This document shows positions 51,820 to 60,969 of a DNA stretch of 64,000 nt, piece after piece (within the stretch, counting starts at the first letter, position 1; each line of letters begins with the position of its first letter). The notes under the pieces were generated by a model. That model did not search any database. It saw only the letters and a program-made list of their open reading frames with translations, and had not been told where the DNA came from. The stretch lies in assembly GCF_016307205.1 (NCBI RefSeq), contig NZ_JAEIJD010000001.1, positions 248,001 to 312,000 of the forward strand. The letters are read 5' to 3'. Source of the stretch: Pontibaca salina. GTDB taxonomy: Bacteria > Pseudomonadota > Alphaproteobacteria > Rhodobacterales > Rhodobacteraceae. A program made the position numbers and the translations under genes.

Positions 51820-52476
51820 ATGCTTAACCAAAGCAGGACGCCGATAAAGATCATGCTCGCGGACAGCAATCCGCTCGTGCTGTCTGCGATGTCGGCGGTG
51901 TTCGAGCGGGACCGGCGATTCTCACTCGTCGCGACCACCGCAACTGCCGAAGGTTTCCTCGGCACCGTGATGAGAATCCCGGTGCAAGTCGGTGTGATCG
52001 ACTGGAATCTGCCTGTTCTGGGCGGGGCGCGACTGCTTGAGGTGCTGCGCGAACATGAAAAAGCGCCACGCCTGGTGGTCTATGGCGACGAAAGAAGCGA
52101 TGCCCACCGTAGCGCGATGGGCGCCGGCGCAGCGGGTTTCGCGCCGCGCAGCGGACCGGTGGAAGGACTCTTGGAAACTTGCGCCTCAGTGGCAGAGGGC
52201 AAGATGGTTTTTCCGTTTCTCGACGTGCGCGAATTGCAGCGGGATCCGATTCAGTCGCTTTCCCGGCGCGAACGGGTCATGCTTGAAACGCTGTCCCAGG
52301 GCCTGACCAATCGCGAGTTGGCGAAAGAGTTGAACATTTCGATCAATACGGTCAAGTTCCACCTGTCGAACCTGTTCGAAAAACTGTCAGTGCGGAATCG
52401 CGCGCAGGCCATCGCGTTTTACTATAGCAGCCACCTGCCCCGCGAACGGACACCCAGAGATGGCGACAAAGACTGA
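51820..52476 (+). CDS. NarL/LuxR-type regulator with an altered receiver domain
   Basis: The protein is 218 residues from the ATG at 51820. The N-terminal receiver (10-125) keeps D15 and the phospho-acceptor position D61 (VIDWNLPVLGG). However, the second acidic residue is Ser (ADSNP), the switch Thr/Ser position is Gly89, and the conserved Lys is Arg110 (FAPRSGP). The C-terminal LuxR HTH is intact (LSRRERVMLETLSQGLTNRELAKELNISINTVKFHLSNLFEKL). No kinase gene is adjacent. It lies between the two halves of the serine-cycle island, so it probably controls them through the palindromes upstream; phosphorylation may not be needed. Confidence 0.87.
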   Translation: MLNQSRTPIKIMLADSNPLVLSAMSAVFERDRRFSLVATTATAEGFLGTVMRIPVQVGVIDWNLPVLGGARLLEVLREHEKAPRLVVYGDERSDAHRSAMGAGAAGFAPRSGPVEGLLETCASVAEGKMVFPFLDVRELQRDPIQSLSRRERVMLETLSQGLTNRELAKELNISINTVKFHLSNLFEKLSVRNRAQAIAFYYSSHLPRERTPRDGDKD

Positions 52477-52520
52477 TGATCGGCGTGCCGGTGCAGAAAT
52501 GCGCCATGAAATAATATTTC

Positions 52521-52555
52521 TTGACAGGAAAGAAATTTTTCGAATTGCATAAGGG
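52521..52555 (+). promoter_or_regulatory. Candidate promoter of mcl-gck
   Basis: A consensus TTGACA at 52521-52526 is followed, after an AT-rich 18-20 bp spacer, by TTGCAT/GCATAA as a weak -10. An inverted repeat TTTCTT-N7-AAGAAA (52518-52536) overlaps the -35 box and could be an operator. The mcl start lies at 52592 with AAAGGAG 10 bp before it. Confidence 0.4.
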
Positions 52556-52591
52556 GCCGATGACACGTGTTCGCCAAAGGAGCAAAACACC

Positions 52592-53569
52592 ATGAGTTTC
52601 CACCCTATTGAACAAGCCCCCGGACGACTGAATCGCAGTGAGCTTGCGGTACCGGGCAGCCAGCCGCAAATGTTTGAAAAAGCAGCTGATTCTGATGTCG
52701 ACGTGATCTTCCTAGACCTTGAGGATGCAGTCGCCCCGGATGAGAAAGCGCAGGCGCGCAAGAATATTATCAAGGCCCTGAATGAGATCGACTGGGGCAA
52801 GAAATCCATGTCGATTCGGATCAACGGACTCGACACCCATTACATGTACCGTGACGTGGTCGACATTGTCGAACAGGCGGGCGAGCGACTTGATCTGATC
52901 ATGATTCCCAAGGTTGGTACCGCAGCTGACGTCTATGCCGTCGACATGCTGGTGACCCAGGTCGAAGACGCCATGGGCTACAAAAAGCGCATCGGCTTCG
53001 AACATATCATCGAAACCGCACTGGGCATGCAGAACGTGCATGAAATTGCTGCCGCATCCAAGCGCAACGAAAGCATGCATTTCGGCGTCGCCGACTATGC
53101 TGCCAGCATGCACGCCCGCACCACGGTGATCGGTGGCGTTAACGAAAATTACGCCGTGCTGACCGACGCCGATAGCGCGGGCAACCGCGAAACCCATTGG
53201 GGCGACATGTGGCATTACGCCATCTCGCGCATGGTTGTTGCCTGCCGCGCGAATGGTCTGCGTCCGATTGATGGCCCCTTCGGCGACTTCTCGGATCCCG
53301 ACGGATACCGTGCTGCCGCCTATCGTGCCGCGGTCATCGGCTGCGAAGGCAAATGGGCGATCCACCCGAGCCAGATCGCGCTGGCCAATGAGGTGATGAG
53401 CCCCTCCGCAGACGAAATCGACCGTGCAGAGCGCATTCTCAAAGCCATGGCCGAGGCCGAGGCCGCCGGCAAAGGCGCCGTTTCGCTCGACGGTCGTTTG
53501 ATCGACTATGCTTCGATCCGTCAGGCCGAAGTGCTGGTCGAAAAAGCCAAACAGATTGCTGACGCATGA
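52592..53569 (+). CDS. mcl1: L-malyl-CoA / beta-methylmalyl-CoA lyase
   Basis: The 325-residue CitE-like lyase splits malyl-CoA to acetyl-CoA and glyoxylate in the serine cycle, and may also act on beta-methylmalyl-CoA in the ethylmalonyl-CoA pathway. Signatures are FLDLEDAVAPDEK with the Mg-binding Glu/Asp, RINGLDTHYMYRDVVDIVEQAGERLDLIMIPKVG, GVADYAASMHARTTVIGG, and the C-terminal GDFSDPDGY...EGKWAIHPSQI that closes the active site. It follows the regulator by 115 bp. The gck start overlaps its stop (ATGA). From memory it is strongly similar to methylotroph MclA over its whole length. Confidence 0.95.
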   Translation: MSFHPIEQAPGRLNRSELAVPGSQPQMFEKAADSDVDVIFLDLEDAVAPDEKAQARKNIIKALNEIDWGKKSMSIRINGLDTHYMYRDVVDIVEQAGERLDLIMIPKVGTAADVYAVDMLVTQVEDAMGYKKRIGFEHIIETALGMQNVHEIAAASKRNESMHFGVADYAASMHARTTVIGGVNENYAVLTDADSAGNRETHWGDMWHYAISRMVVACRANGLRPIDGPFGDFSDPDGYRAAAYRAAVIGCEGKWAIHPSQIALANEVMSPSADEIDRAERILKAMAEAEAAGKGAVSLDGRLIDYASIRQAEVLVEKAKQIADA

Positions 53570-54825
53570 CGAAAAAAGCTGAAATGCGTGCACTTGCGCA
53601 ACGGCTTTTCAAGGCTGCGGTAGATGCTGCCGACCCCGCTTTGGCGGTCCGGGAGTATCTGCGCAGTCATCCGCCAGCCAAGCTCCCGGCTGGCGGACAT
53701 TATATCGTGGTCGCGATCGGTAAGGCCGCACCTGCCATGCTCCGCGAGGCGCTGTTGCATGTGCCCGGTCCGGTGACTGCCCTTGGGGTCACCCATCACG
53801 AAAACGCTCAACAGGTGGCCGGCGCCTCCATCCTGACTGCCGGCCACCCCGTACCCGACGACGCCGGCTTTGATGCCTCAAAGCGTCTCATCGACCTGCT
53901 TTCCTCGGCAGGGTCCGATGACCGCGTGCTGGCACTGATCTCGGGGGGCGGATCGGCCCTTGTTCCAGCTCCGATCAAGCCGCTGACGCTGGCCGACAAG
54001 CAAATGGTTAACCGTCTCTTGCTGGAGAGCGGGCTGGATATCGTGGAAATGAACATGATTCGCCAGCAACTCTCCGAGCTCAAGGGCGGTGGCTTGCTGC
54101 GTCACGCCGCTCCTGCTTCGGTTACTGCACTGATCCTATCGGACGTGATCGGCGACGATCTGCGTGCGATTGCCAGCGGGCCAACAGTCTCGCCTTTGGG
54201 GACGCGGCAGAAAGCGATTGAGTCGCTGACGCAAATCGGTGTGTTCGATGCCCTGCCACAGCGGGTGAAAACCGCGCTTCTATCCGAGGACAAGCGCGAT
54301 CCAGTACCCGAAGGCAAGAATCACCTGATCGGCAGCAACCGCCAATCGCTAGACGCGATGAAATCGGCCGTACCCGAAGGCTGGACGGCGAGAATTGTCT
54401 GTGACCACCTGATCGGGGACGTTTCCGATGCGGCCAGACAGATCATCGATTCGGCCCTTGAATTGAAAACAGACGGCCCCACCGCCCTGATTTTCGGTGG
54501 CGAAACCACGGTTCAGATCAAGGGCAGTGGGCGCGGCGGGCGCAATCAGGAACTTGCTTTGCGCGTGGCATTGCAAGGCGATGAGCTGCCGGAAGGGTGG
54601 GTGTTTCTGAGCGGCGGCACTGACGGCCGCGACGGGCCGACCGATGCCGCTGGCGGACTTGTCGATGACTCGACCCTCGAGCGCATGGCCCAGGCCAACG
54701 CCGATGTCGTTGCTCTACTGGCCAATAATGACAGCAATAAGGCACTCGCCGCGGCCAACGATCTGCTGATCACCGGTGCGACTGGCACCAATGTGGCTGA
54801 CGTTCAGGTCTTGCTGCTGCCCTGA
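53566..54825 (+). CDS. gck: Glycerate 2-kinase (MOFRL family)
   Basis: The 419-residue protein phosphorylates D-glycerate to 2-phosphoglycerate, linking the hydroxypyruvate branch of the serine cycle to PEP. The N-terminal Rossmann-like glycerate kinase domain has VAIGKAAPAMLREAL and LISGGGSALVPAP. The C-terminal MOFRL domain has FGGETTVQIKGSGRGGRNQELAL and LSGGTDGRDGPTDAAGG. It is coupled to mcl by a four-base overlap. A near-perfect hairpin terminator follows 49 bp after the stop. Some relatives are annotated as hydroxypyruvate reductase (TtuD); the MOFRL motifs favour kinase activity. Confidence 0.93.
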   Translation: MTKKAEMRALAQRLFKAAVDAADPALAVREYLRSHPPAKLPAGGHYIVVAIGKAAPAMLREALLHVPGPVTALGVTHHENAQQVAGASILTAGHPVPDDAGFDASKRLIDLLSSAGSDDRVLALISGGGSALVPAPIKPLTLADKQMVNRLLLESGLDIVEMNMIRQQLSELKGGGLLRHAAPASVTALILSDVIGDDLRAIASGPTVSPLGTRQKAIESLTQIGVFDALPQRVKTALLSEDKRDPVPEGKNHLIGSNRQSLDAMKSAVPEGWTARIVCDHLIGDVSDAARQIIDSALELKTDGPTALIFGGETTVQIKGSGRGGRNQELALRVALQGDELPEGWVFLSGGTDGRDGPTDAAGGLVDDSTLERMAQANADVVALLANNDSNKALAAANDLLITGATGTNVADVQVLLLP

Positions 54826-54874
54826 GCTAGGGTTGCAGCCATCAGACTGAATTCCCTTTAGATTTTTGAACAGC

Positions 54875-54908
54875 AATAGGGCGATCCTCTTCGCAGGATC
54901 GCCCTATT
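54875..54908. terminator. Bidirectional hairpin terminator between gck and gshA
   Basis: A perfect 14-bp stem, AATAGGGCGATCCT / AGGATCGCCCTATT, with a 6-base loop lies between convergent genes. Because the outer pairs are A-T, each strand ends the stem in ATT followed by T-rich sequence, so it can stop both transcripts. Confidence 0.85.
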
Positions 54909-54944
54909 TATATCTTGGCCTCAGCCCCGCTTCTGGCTGCGCGA

Positions 54945-56315
54945 TCAATAACTGTATTCGGCGTAGATCTGGGTCAGATCGCCATTCCAGTCTCCAGCGT
55001 AACGGTTAAGCAATTCGTCGGCGGGCGTCTTGCCCGTCTCAACACTTTCTTTAAGCGCGTTCAGGAAATGTGTCTCGTCGGGCACCAGACCACCCGAACC
55101 AGCGCAAGCGCGGGCGCGTAGCCCAGCCTCGGAGAGAGCCAGAACCTCGCGTGCGAGATCGTGCATGTGAATGTCGCCGACACGCGCCTGCAACCCGTCG
55201 CGACTGGCAGCGATGCGCAGGTTTTCACGCGTCTCCGCATCCCAGCCCTTGGCAATATCCCATGCACCGTCAAGGCTGTTTTGATCATACATCAAGCCGA
55301 CCCAGAACGCCGGCAAAGCGCAAAGCCGCCGCCAGGGGCCGCCATCGGCACCGCGCATTTCCATGAATTGCTTGATCCGCGCTTCGGGGAAAATTGTCGT
55401 CAAATGGTCGGCAAAGTCCGACAATGTCGGTATTTCGCCCGGCAGCGCGGGCAGTTCACCGTTCAGGAAATCCCGGAACGATTGGCCCAGCGCGTCAATA
55501 TAGACCCCATCGCGATAGACAAAATACATCGGCACATCGAGCGCGTAATCGACCCACGCCTGAAACCCGAACCCGTCCTCGAACACGAAGGGCAGCATCC
55601 CGGTACGGTCGGGGTCGAGATCGCGCCAGATACGGCTGCGCCAGCTTTTGTGGCCGTTGGTCTTGCCCTCGAAGAACGGGGAATTGGCAAATAACGCCGT
55701 CGCAACCGGCTGCAATGCCAGGGCAACGCGCAGTTTCTGCACCATATCGGCCTCGGACCCGAAATCGAGGTTCACCTGCACCGTACAGGTCCGATACATC
55801 ATTGACTTCCCCATAGTGCCGACACGGTCCATGTAATCCGTCATCAGCCGGTAACGCCCCTTCGGCATCATTGGCATCTGCTCATGCGTCCAGATCGGCG
55901 CGGCCCCCAGACCGATAAATCCGACGCCGACCTTATCGGCCACGTCCTTGACCTCGCGCAGGTGCTGGTTCACCTCGTCGCAGGTGCCGTGAATAGACTC
56001 CAGCGGCGCGCCCGACAGCTCCAATTGCCCGCCCGGCTCCAGCGATACATTCGCACCGTTTTTTTCCAGCCCGATCAGATTACCAGCCTCTTCGACCGGG
56101 GCCCAGCCATGGGCATCACGCAGCCCTTCCAGCACCGCCTTGACCGAGCGCGGACCGTCATAGGGGATCGGCTCCAAGGTGTCCTTGCAATAGCCGAATT
56201 TCTCATGCTCGGTACCAATGCGCCAATCGGCTTTGGGTTTGCAGCCCTCGGCCAGATACTCTGACAATTGGTGAATGCTTTCGATCGGTCCGCCACCGGA
56301 CTGGGGAATAGACAT
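54945..56315 (-). CDS. gshA: Glutamate-cysteine ligase (plant-type class)
   Basis: The 456-residue enzyme catalyses the first step of glutathione synthesis. It is of the alphaproteobacterial/plant group, not the E. coli type: WRIGTEHEKFGY near residue 38, ANVSLEPGGQLELSGAPL, MPKGRYRLMTDYM, and RTCTVQVNLDFGSEADMVQKLRVALALQPVATALFANSPFFEG. No transit peptide is present. It is convergent with gck and starts 65 bp after the preceding, co-oriented gene region begins. Glutathione would also serve the glutathione S-transferase seen earlier. Confidence 0.95.
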   Translation of the reverse strand: MSIPQSGGGPIESIHQLSEYLAEGCKPKADWRIGTEHEKFGYCKDTLEPIPYDGPRSVKAVLEGLRDAHGWAPVEEAGNLIGLEKNGANVSLEPGGQLELSGAPLESIHGTCDEVNQHLREVKDVADKVGVGFIGLGAAPIWTHEQMPMMPKGRYRLMTDYMDRVGTMGKSMMYRTCTVQVNLDFGSEADMVQKLRVALALQPVATALFANSPFFEGKTNGHKSWRSRIWRDLDPDRTGMLPFVFEDGFGFQAWVDYALDVPMYFVYRDGVYIDALGQSFRDFLNGELPALPGEIPTLSDFADHLTTIFPEARIKQFMEMRGADGGPWRRLCALPAFWVGLMYDQNSLDGAWDIAKGWDAETRENLRIAASRDGLQARVGDIHMHDLAREVLALSEAGLRARACAGSGGLVPDETHFLNALKESVETGKTPADELLNRYAGDWNGDLTQIYAEYSY

Positions 56316-56380
56316 GGGGCGCGCTCCGCTAGGTCTGGATTACAATATTTGGTCACAACTGCGGTGAATTCTACAAGGTG

Positions 56381-56908
56381 TCAATGCAGCCGATGGCTGG
56401 GCGGGCGCTGGCTGTGGCGCTCCCAAATCACCACGGGATGTTTGGCGCCACCGCGTAATTCGCTCAGCATACGTTCGGTGCGCAACCCCGGCAGGCTGGA
56501 AAACACATCGAACAACGCATCCGAGCCTTCAGCATTTACCGGGATGTAAAGCGTTGGCTGACCGGGCTGATCCAACACCCAATGCGCCGGCTTGGCGGTC
56601 GGGTCCAAGGTTAGCCGCTCAAGAGCGCGGGTGGCAACGGCCCCGCCCGAAAGCGGACCGAAATAGGTGATTTGGCCCTCGACCACCTGTACAACACCCG
56701 GCCCACCGCCCCCGGCACGAAACCGCGCCCGCTGTATGCCGACGACGATCAACACCGCGCCGATTATGACCAGAGCCCAGCCCGCCCAGCCCAGCAAGCC
56801 CCGCGGGCCAAGCGCCCAACTGGCCCCCAGCACCAGCACGCCAACGCCCGCCAGCCCCTCGCGCCAACGCCAGAGCGCTTCGCGTGCCGCAGGGCGGATC
56901 AGACTCAT
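56381..56908 (-). CDS. Membrane protein of unknown function
   Basis: The protein is 175 residues from the ATG at 56908, which overlaps the rsmE stop by four bases. It has two adjacent hydrophobic helices near residues 20-60 (LAGVGVLVLGASWALGPRGLLGWAGWALVIIGAVLIVVGI), then a soluble C-terminal domain of about 110 residues with GVVQVVEGQITYFGPLSGGAVATRALERLTLD and a final part containing FSSLPGLRTERMLSELRG. The second half looks like a small beta-rich domain. I do not recognise the family by function. Coupling to rsmE suggests a long-standing gene pair rather than a joint function. Confidence 0.75.
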   Translation of the reverse strand: MSLIRPAAREALWRWREGLAGVGVLVLGASWALGPRGLLGWAGWALVIIGAVLIVVGIQRARFRAGGGGPGVVQVVEGQITYFGPLSGGAVATRALERLTLDPTAKPAHWVLDQPGQPTLYIPVNAEGSDALFDVFSSLPGLRTERMLSELRGGAKHPVVIWERHSQRPPSHRLH

Positions 56909-57627
56909 CGCCAATCTCCCAGCGCCTGCTGCCAAAGCGTTATTGCCGCAACGGCTGCCGTATCGGCGCGCAAAATGCGCGGCCCAAGGCTGACCCTATG
57001 GGCAAAAGGCAGCTCGGTCAGGCGCTTGCGCTCGGCCTCGGAAAACCCGCCTTCGGGACCGATCAGGATCGCCCACGGTCCCGGTGTAGCCTCGGCAAGA
57101 ACTGTGGCGGGACCGGCCAGCCCCTCGTCGCAAAACATCAGTTGCCGTTCCTCGGGCCAGCCGTCCAGCAGGCGCCCCAGCTTTTGCAGATCATCGACCG
57201 GGGGCACATAGGTGCCGCCGCATTGCTCGGCTGCCTCGACCGCGTGGGCCTGAAGCCGGTCCTGTCGGATGCGCTCGGAATTGGTGAAATCTGTCTGTAC
57301 CGGCAGAATACGCGCCGCCCCCAGTTCGGCGGCTTTTTCCACGATGAAATCGGTGCGCGCTTTCTTGATCGGTGCAAAACACAGCCACAGATCAGGTGGC
57401 GTGCCTTGCGCTGCGCTTTGCCGGATCAAATCCAGCACGCCCGCGCGCTTGCCTGCCTGCGCCACCTCGGCCAGCCATTCGCCGTCTGCTCCGTTAAACA
57501 GCGCCACCTTATCGCCCTGCCCCAGCCGCATCACCGCAAACAGGTAATGTGCCTGATCCCGCGTCAAAGGAACCGATTGCCCCGCCCCCAAGGGGTGCTC
57601 TACATACAGCCTGATCTTCGCACTCAT
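56905..57627 (-). CDS. rsmE: 16S rRNA (uracil-1498-N3)-methyltransferase
   Basis: The SPOUT methyltransferase is 240 residues from the ATG at 57627, chosen because it is the start of the conserved PUA-like N-terminus (RLYVEHPLGAGQSVPLTRDQAHYL). The SAM-binding trefoil knot is in the C-terminal half: LIGPEGGFSEAE and LGPRILRADTAAVAAI. It methylates uracil 1498 of 16S rRNA. It is divergent from ubiA with starts only about 30 bp apart, so the two promoters must overlap the coding ends. Confidence 0.95.
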   Translation of the reverse strand: MSAKIRLYVEHPLGAGQSVPLTRDQAHYLFAVMRLGQGDKVALFNGADGEWLAEVAQAGKRAGVLDLIRQSAAQGTPPDLWLCFAPIKKARTDFIVEKAAELGAARILPVQTDFTNSERIRQDRLQAHAVEAAEQCGGTYVPPVDDLQKLGRLLDGWPEERQLMFCDEGLAGPATVLAEATPGPWAILIGPEGGFSEAERKRLTELPFAHRVSLGPRILRADTAAVAAITLWQQALGDWR

Positions 57628-57656
57628 GCAGGTTACATATGCAAGGCAACGCTCCG

Positions 57657-58613
57657 ATGCCAGAGTCATCGCCAACGGGTCAGGTCGCCGATGCGCCCGC
57701 CGGAAATTGGGTGGATAGATACGCCCCCGCCATCGCGCGGCCCTATCTGCGGCTCAGCCGCGCCGACCGGCCCATCGGCACATGGCTGCTGCTGCTGCCC
57801 TGCTGGTGGGGTTTGACGCTGGCCATGCTGCACGATCAAGCGCCAAGGTGGGAGGATGTCTGGATCGCGTTTGGGTGCGGCATTGGCGCGTGGTTGATGC
57901 GCGGGGCGGGCTGCACCTGGAACGACATCACCGACCGCCACATCGATGGAAGCGTTGCGCGCACCCGCTCGCGTCCGATCCCCTCGGGTCAGGTCAGTGT
58001 CGCTCAGGCGGTGATCTGGATGGTCACGCAGGCGCTGTTCGCGCTTATGATCCTGCTGAGCTTCAACACCGCTGCCATCACATTGGGGGTTGTGGCGCTG
58101 TTGCCGGTGGCCATTTACCCCTTTGCCAAACGATTCACCTGGTGGCCGCAGGTCTTTCTCGGCCTGGCGTTCAACTGGGGCGCATTGCTGGTCTGGACGG
58201 CGCACAGCGGCAGTCTGGGATGGCCTGCGGTCATCCTTTATCTGGCGGGCATTTGCTGGACCATCTTCTACGACACGATCTATGCCCATCAGGACAAAGA
58301 GGACGACGCCCTGATCGGGGTCAAATCCACCGCGCTTTTGTTCGGGGATGATACCGCCCGTTGGCTGAAGTATTTTCTGGCGGGAACCGTCACACTTATG
58401 GCACTGGCGGTGATCGCAGCGATGCTGCCGGGCGCGTCCATGTTGGCGCTGGTCGTTGCTCTGGCGGGGCCGGGATTGATGGGCTGGCACATGGCATGGC
58501 AGTTGCGCGGATTTGACCACATGGACAATGAGCGGATGCTGCGGCTGTTCCGGTCGAACCGCAATACCGGCCTGATCCCGCTGATCCCATTGCTGCTTGC
58601 GCTGCTGGTGTGA
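57657..58613 (+). CDS. ubiA: 4-hydroxybenzoate polyprenyltransferase
   Basis: This inner-membrane prenyltransferase for ubiquinone synthesis is 318 residues from the ATG at 57657; an ATG at 57639 is an equally in-frame alternative. About eight helices are present. The two Asp-rich Mg-prenyl diphosphate motifs are visible: NDITDRHIDGSVARTRSRPIPSG (NDxxDxxxD) and YDTIYAHQDKEDD (DxxxDxxxD). Between them lie LLLPCWWGLTLA and FAKRFTWWPQVFLGLAFNWGA, both typical of UbiA. Confidence 0.95.
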   Translation: MPESSPTGQVADAPAGNWVDRYAPAIARPYLRLSRADRPIGTWLLLLPCWWGLTLAMLHDQAPRWEDVWIAFGCGIGAWLMRGAGCTWNDITDRHIDGSVARTRSRPIPSGQVSVAQAVIWMVTQALFALMILLSFNTAAITLGVVALLPVAIYPFAKRFTWWPQVFLGLAFNWGALLVWTAHSGSLGWPAVILYLAGICWTIFYDTIYAHQDKEDDALIGVKSTALLFGDDTARWLKYFLAGTVTLMALAVIAAMLPGASMLALVVALAGPGLMGWHMAWQLRGFDHMDNERMLRLFRSNRNTGLIPLIPLLLALLV

Positions 58614-58668
58614 TTGATCCTCACGCCTGTCACCGGTATGAGACACCAGCATTAAGGAAGCCCGGATC

Positions 58669-60624
58669 GTGAAGAAACCACTCTCCTCCCACGCCATTAC
58701 TCTGGCCACCTTTGCGCTTGCCGCGTTTCTAAGTCTGGTGACCGCCCGTCTTGCACTGACGGCGATCGAGCAAACCACCGAGATTGACGTCCGCCGCGCG
58801 CTCGACGAATCGTCGTTTGGCTGGGCCGAGGTTCAGGCCAATGGGCTGCAGGTGATCCTGACCGGCACCGCCCCGGACGAAGCGCGCCGCTTTGCCGCAC
58901 TCAGCGCAGTGGCCAGGGCGGTCGACGCCGCAAGGCTGGTCGATTCCATCGAAATCGCCCCTAGCGCGGATCTCACGCCACCGCGATTCTCCGCCGAGAT
59001 TCTGCGCAATGACAGCGGTATTTCAATCATCGGCCTAATCCCGACTGCCTCGGACCGCAAAGCTCTGATCCATCGTCTAAACCGTATGGTCGGAGCGGAA
59101 AATGTGGCCGACCTGTTGGAAACCGCCAATTATCCCGCTCCACAAGGCTGGAACCAGTCGCTGGATTTCGCAATCACTGCGTTGGCACGCCTGCCCCGTT
59201 CAAAAGTGTCTGTGGATGCCGGACGCATCTCGGTTACCGCGATTGCCAACAGCACCGATGAAAAAACGTCGATCGAGGCCGACCTGACGCGATCGGTGCC
59301 TCGTGGCATTGATCTGTCACTTGAAGTCGCCGCCCCGCGTCCGGTCATCACGCCCTTTACCCTGCGCTTTCTGATCGATGACAAGGGTGCGCGGTTTGAT
59401 GCGTGCTCGGCCGAAACCGAAAACTCGGCACATCGTATCTTGAAAGCCGCACAGGCCGCAGGACTGGAAAAAGACGACGAGGATTGCACTGTCGGCATGG
59501 GTGTCCCGTCACCGCGCTGGGCCGAGGCCGCGGAACTGACAATTGGTGCTCTGGCCGAGCTGGGACAGGGTAGCGTCACCTTTGCCGATGCAGATATCTC
59601 GCTGGTCGCAGCGGAAACCACCGAGCCCAAATCGTTCGAACGCGTCATCGGTGAGCTGGAGGCCGCCCTGCCCGAGGTCTTTGCACTGAACGCCGTGTTG
59701 ACAAAGCCCGAAAGCGAGACCCCCAATGGCCCCGCTGAATTCGTCGCCACGCTGAGTGCAACCGGACAGGCGCAACTGCGTGGGCGGCTGAGCGACAACA
59801 ACCTGCGCCAGGTCGCCGACAGCTATGCCCGTGCGAGTTTTGGCTCCCAGAATGTTTATACGGCGACCCGGCAGGTCGATGATCTGCCAAGGGACTGGCC
59901 AGCCAGAGTTCTAGCCGGGCTTGAGGCCTTGTCGAAATTGGCCGAAGGATCGGTCACGGTTAAACCCGATACCCTGATCGTGCGCGGCATCTCCGAGCGC
60001 AAGAACGCCAATGCAGAGATTTCGGGCCTCGTGGTGGACAAGCTCGGCGAAGCTGAAAGTTTTGAACTGGACATCACCTACCGCGCGCCACCCAAGCCCA
60101 AAAACGCCGCCCCGACCCCGGAAGAATGTCAGCAGCAGCTGGCGAAGATCCAGAAAGGCGGCAAGATCACCTTTGAACCGGGCTCGGCCAAGATCACCGG
60201 CAGCTCGCGCCAGACGATGTCGGCAATCGTCAAGATCCTGGATCGTTGCGGTGAAATTCCGCTTGAAATTCAAGGACACACCGACAGCCAAGGTCGTGAG
60301 GAGATGAACCAGCAACTAAGTCAGCGGCGCGCTGATGCGGTGCTCGCCGAATTGCGTGCGCGGCGGGTCCTGACCTCGACCTATAAGGCGGTCGGCTATG
60401 GAATCACCAAGCCAATCGCCGATAACGGCACCGCCGAAGGGCGCGAGGCCAACCGGCGGATCGAGTTCCGATTGATCCACTCTGATGCAGACTCCGACGA
60501 AGAAAACAGCGCGGATGCCGCACCTCATGAGAGCGGTGACGGGTCGAACGGCCAAGAGAAGGCCAGCGCTCCCGACGCCAGCGATAAATCTGACGCTAAA
60601 AGCGAAAAAGAGAGCGAACAATGA
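58669..60624 (+). CDS. OmpA-family protein with long BON-like N-terminal region
   Basis: This 651-residue protein starts at a GTG with AAGGA 10 bp upstream. One N-terminal hydrophobic helix (ITLATFALAAFLSLVTARLAL) serves as anchor or signal. About 450 residues of repeated BON-like alpha/beta modules follow (GLQVILTGTAPDEARRFAALSAVARAV is one). The OmpA peptidoglycan-binding domain is at about 490-600, with ITFEPGSAKI, LEIQGHTDSQG and NQQLSQRRADAVLAEL containing the NxxLSxxRA motif. A hydrophilic Asp/Ser/Lys-rich tail ends it. It probably links the membrane to the cell wall. The downstream coiled-coil gene overlaps it (ATGA). Confidence 0.87.
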   Translation: MKKPLSSHAITLATFALAAFLSLVTARLALTAIEQTTEIDVRRALDESSFGWAEVQANGLQVILTGTAPDEARRFAALSAVARAVDAARLVDSIEIAPSADLTPPRFSAEILRNDSGISIIGLIPTASDRKALIHRLNRMVGAENVADLLETANYPAPQGWNQSLDFAITALARLPRSKVSVDAGRISVTAIANSTDEKTSIEADLTRSVPRGIDLSLEVAAPRPVITPFTLRFLIDDKGARFDACSAETENSAHRILKAAQAAGLEKDDEDCTVGMGVPSPRWAEAAELTIGALAELGQGSVTFADADISLVAAETTEPKSFERVIGELEAALPEVFALNAVLTKPESETPNGPAEFVATLSATGQAQLRGRLSDNNLRQVADSYARASFGSQNVYTATRQVDDLPRDWPARVLAGLEALSKLAEGSVTVKPDTLIVRGISERKNANAEISGLVVDKLGEAESFELDITYRAPPKPKNAAPTPEECQQQLAKIQKGGKITFEPGSAKITGSSRQTMSAIVKILDRCGEIPLEIQGHTDSQGREEMNQQLSQRRADAVLAELRARRVLTSTYKAVGYGITKPIADNGTAEGREANRRIEFRLIHSDADSDEENSADAAPHESGDGSNGQEKASAPDASDKSDAKSEKESEQ

Positions 60625-60938
60625 ACAGAACCGAGTTCATCATCACCACCGCGATCATCCTGTTTGTCGCGTTTTCGCTGGGCTGGTTTGCGAACTGGCT
60701 GATTGGCCGCTTGACCCGCGTGCGGCCAAGCGATGTCGGCGAACTGGAGCGCATGAGTCAGGAGCTGCACGAAGCCGAAGAAACCCGTGATCAGGCGATC
60801 ACCTATATGCAACAACGCGAGGCAGAACTGACCAACCAGTTAAGCCAGGCGGAAGCCGAACTGCGCGCTGCGATGGAAGGGCTGCGCGATGCCCGTCACG
60901 AGGCCGAAGAACTGCGCGCTCAAATCGAACGCACATAG
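60621..60938 (+). CDS. Small membrane-anchored coiled-coil protein
   Basis: The 105-residue protein has one N-terminal helix (FIITTAIILFVAFSLGWFANWLIGRL) followed by a continuous charged helix from about residue 38 to the end with heptad spacing (ERMSQELHEAEETRDQAITYMQQREAELTNQLSQAEAELRAAM), a probable coiled coil. It starts in the ATGA shared with the OmpA-family gene. No enzymatic motif is present. It may act as a partner or spacer for the OmpA-family protein; function unknown. It is convergent with moaE, 31 bp away. Confidence 0.82.
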   Translation: MNRTEFIITTAIILFVAFSLGWFANWLIGRLTRVRPSDVGELERMSQELHEAEETRDQAITYMQQREAELTNQLSQAEAELRAAMEGLRDARHEAEELRAQIERT

Positions 60939-60969
60939 GGCTTGAGGCCGACGGCCATGCGCCCCCACC

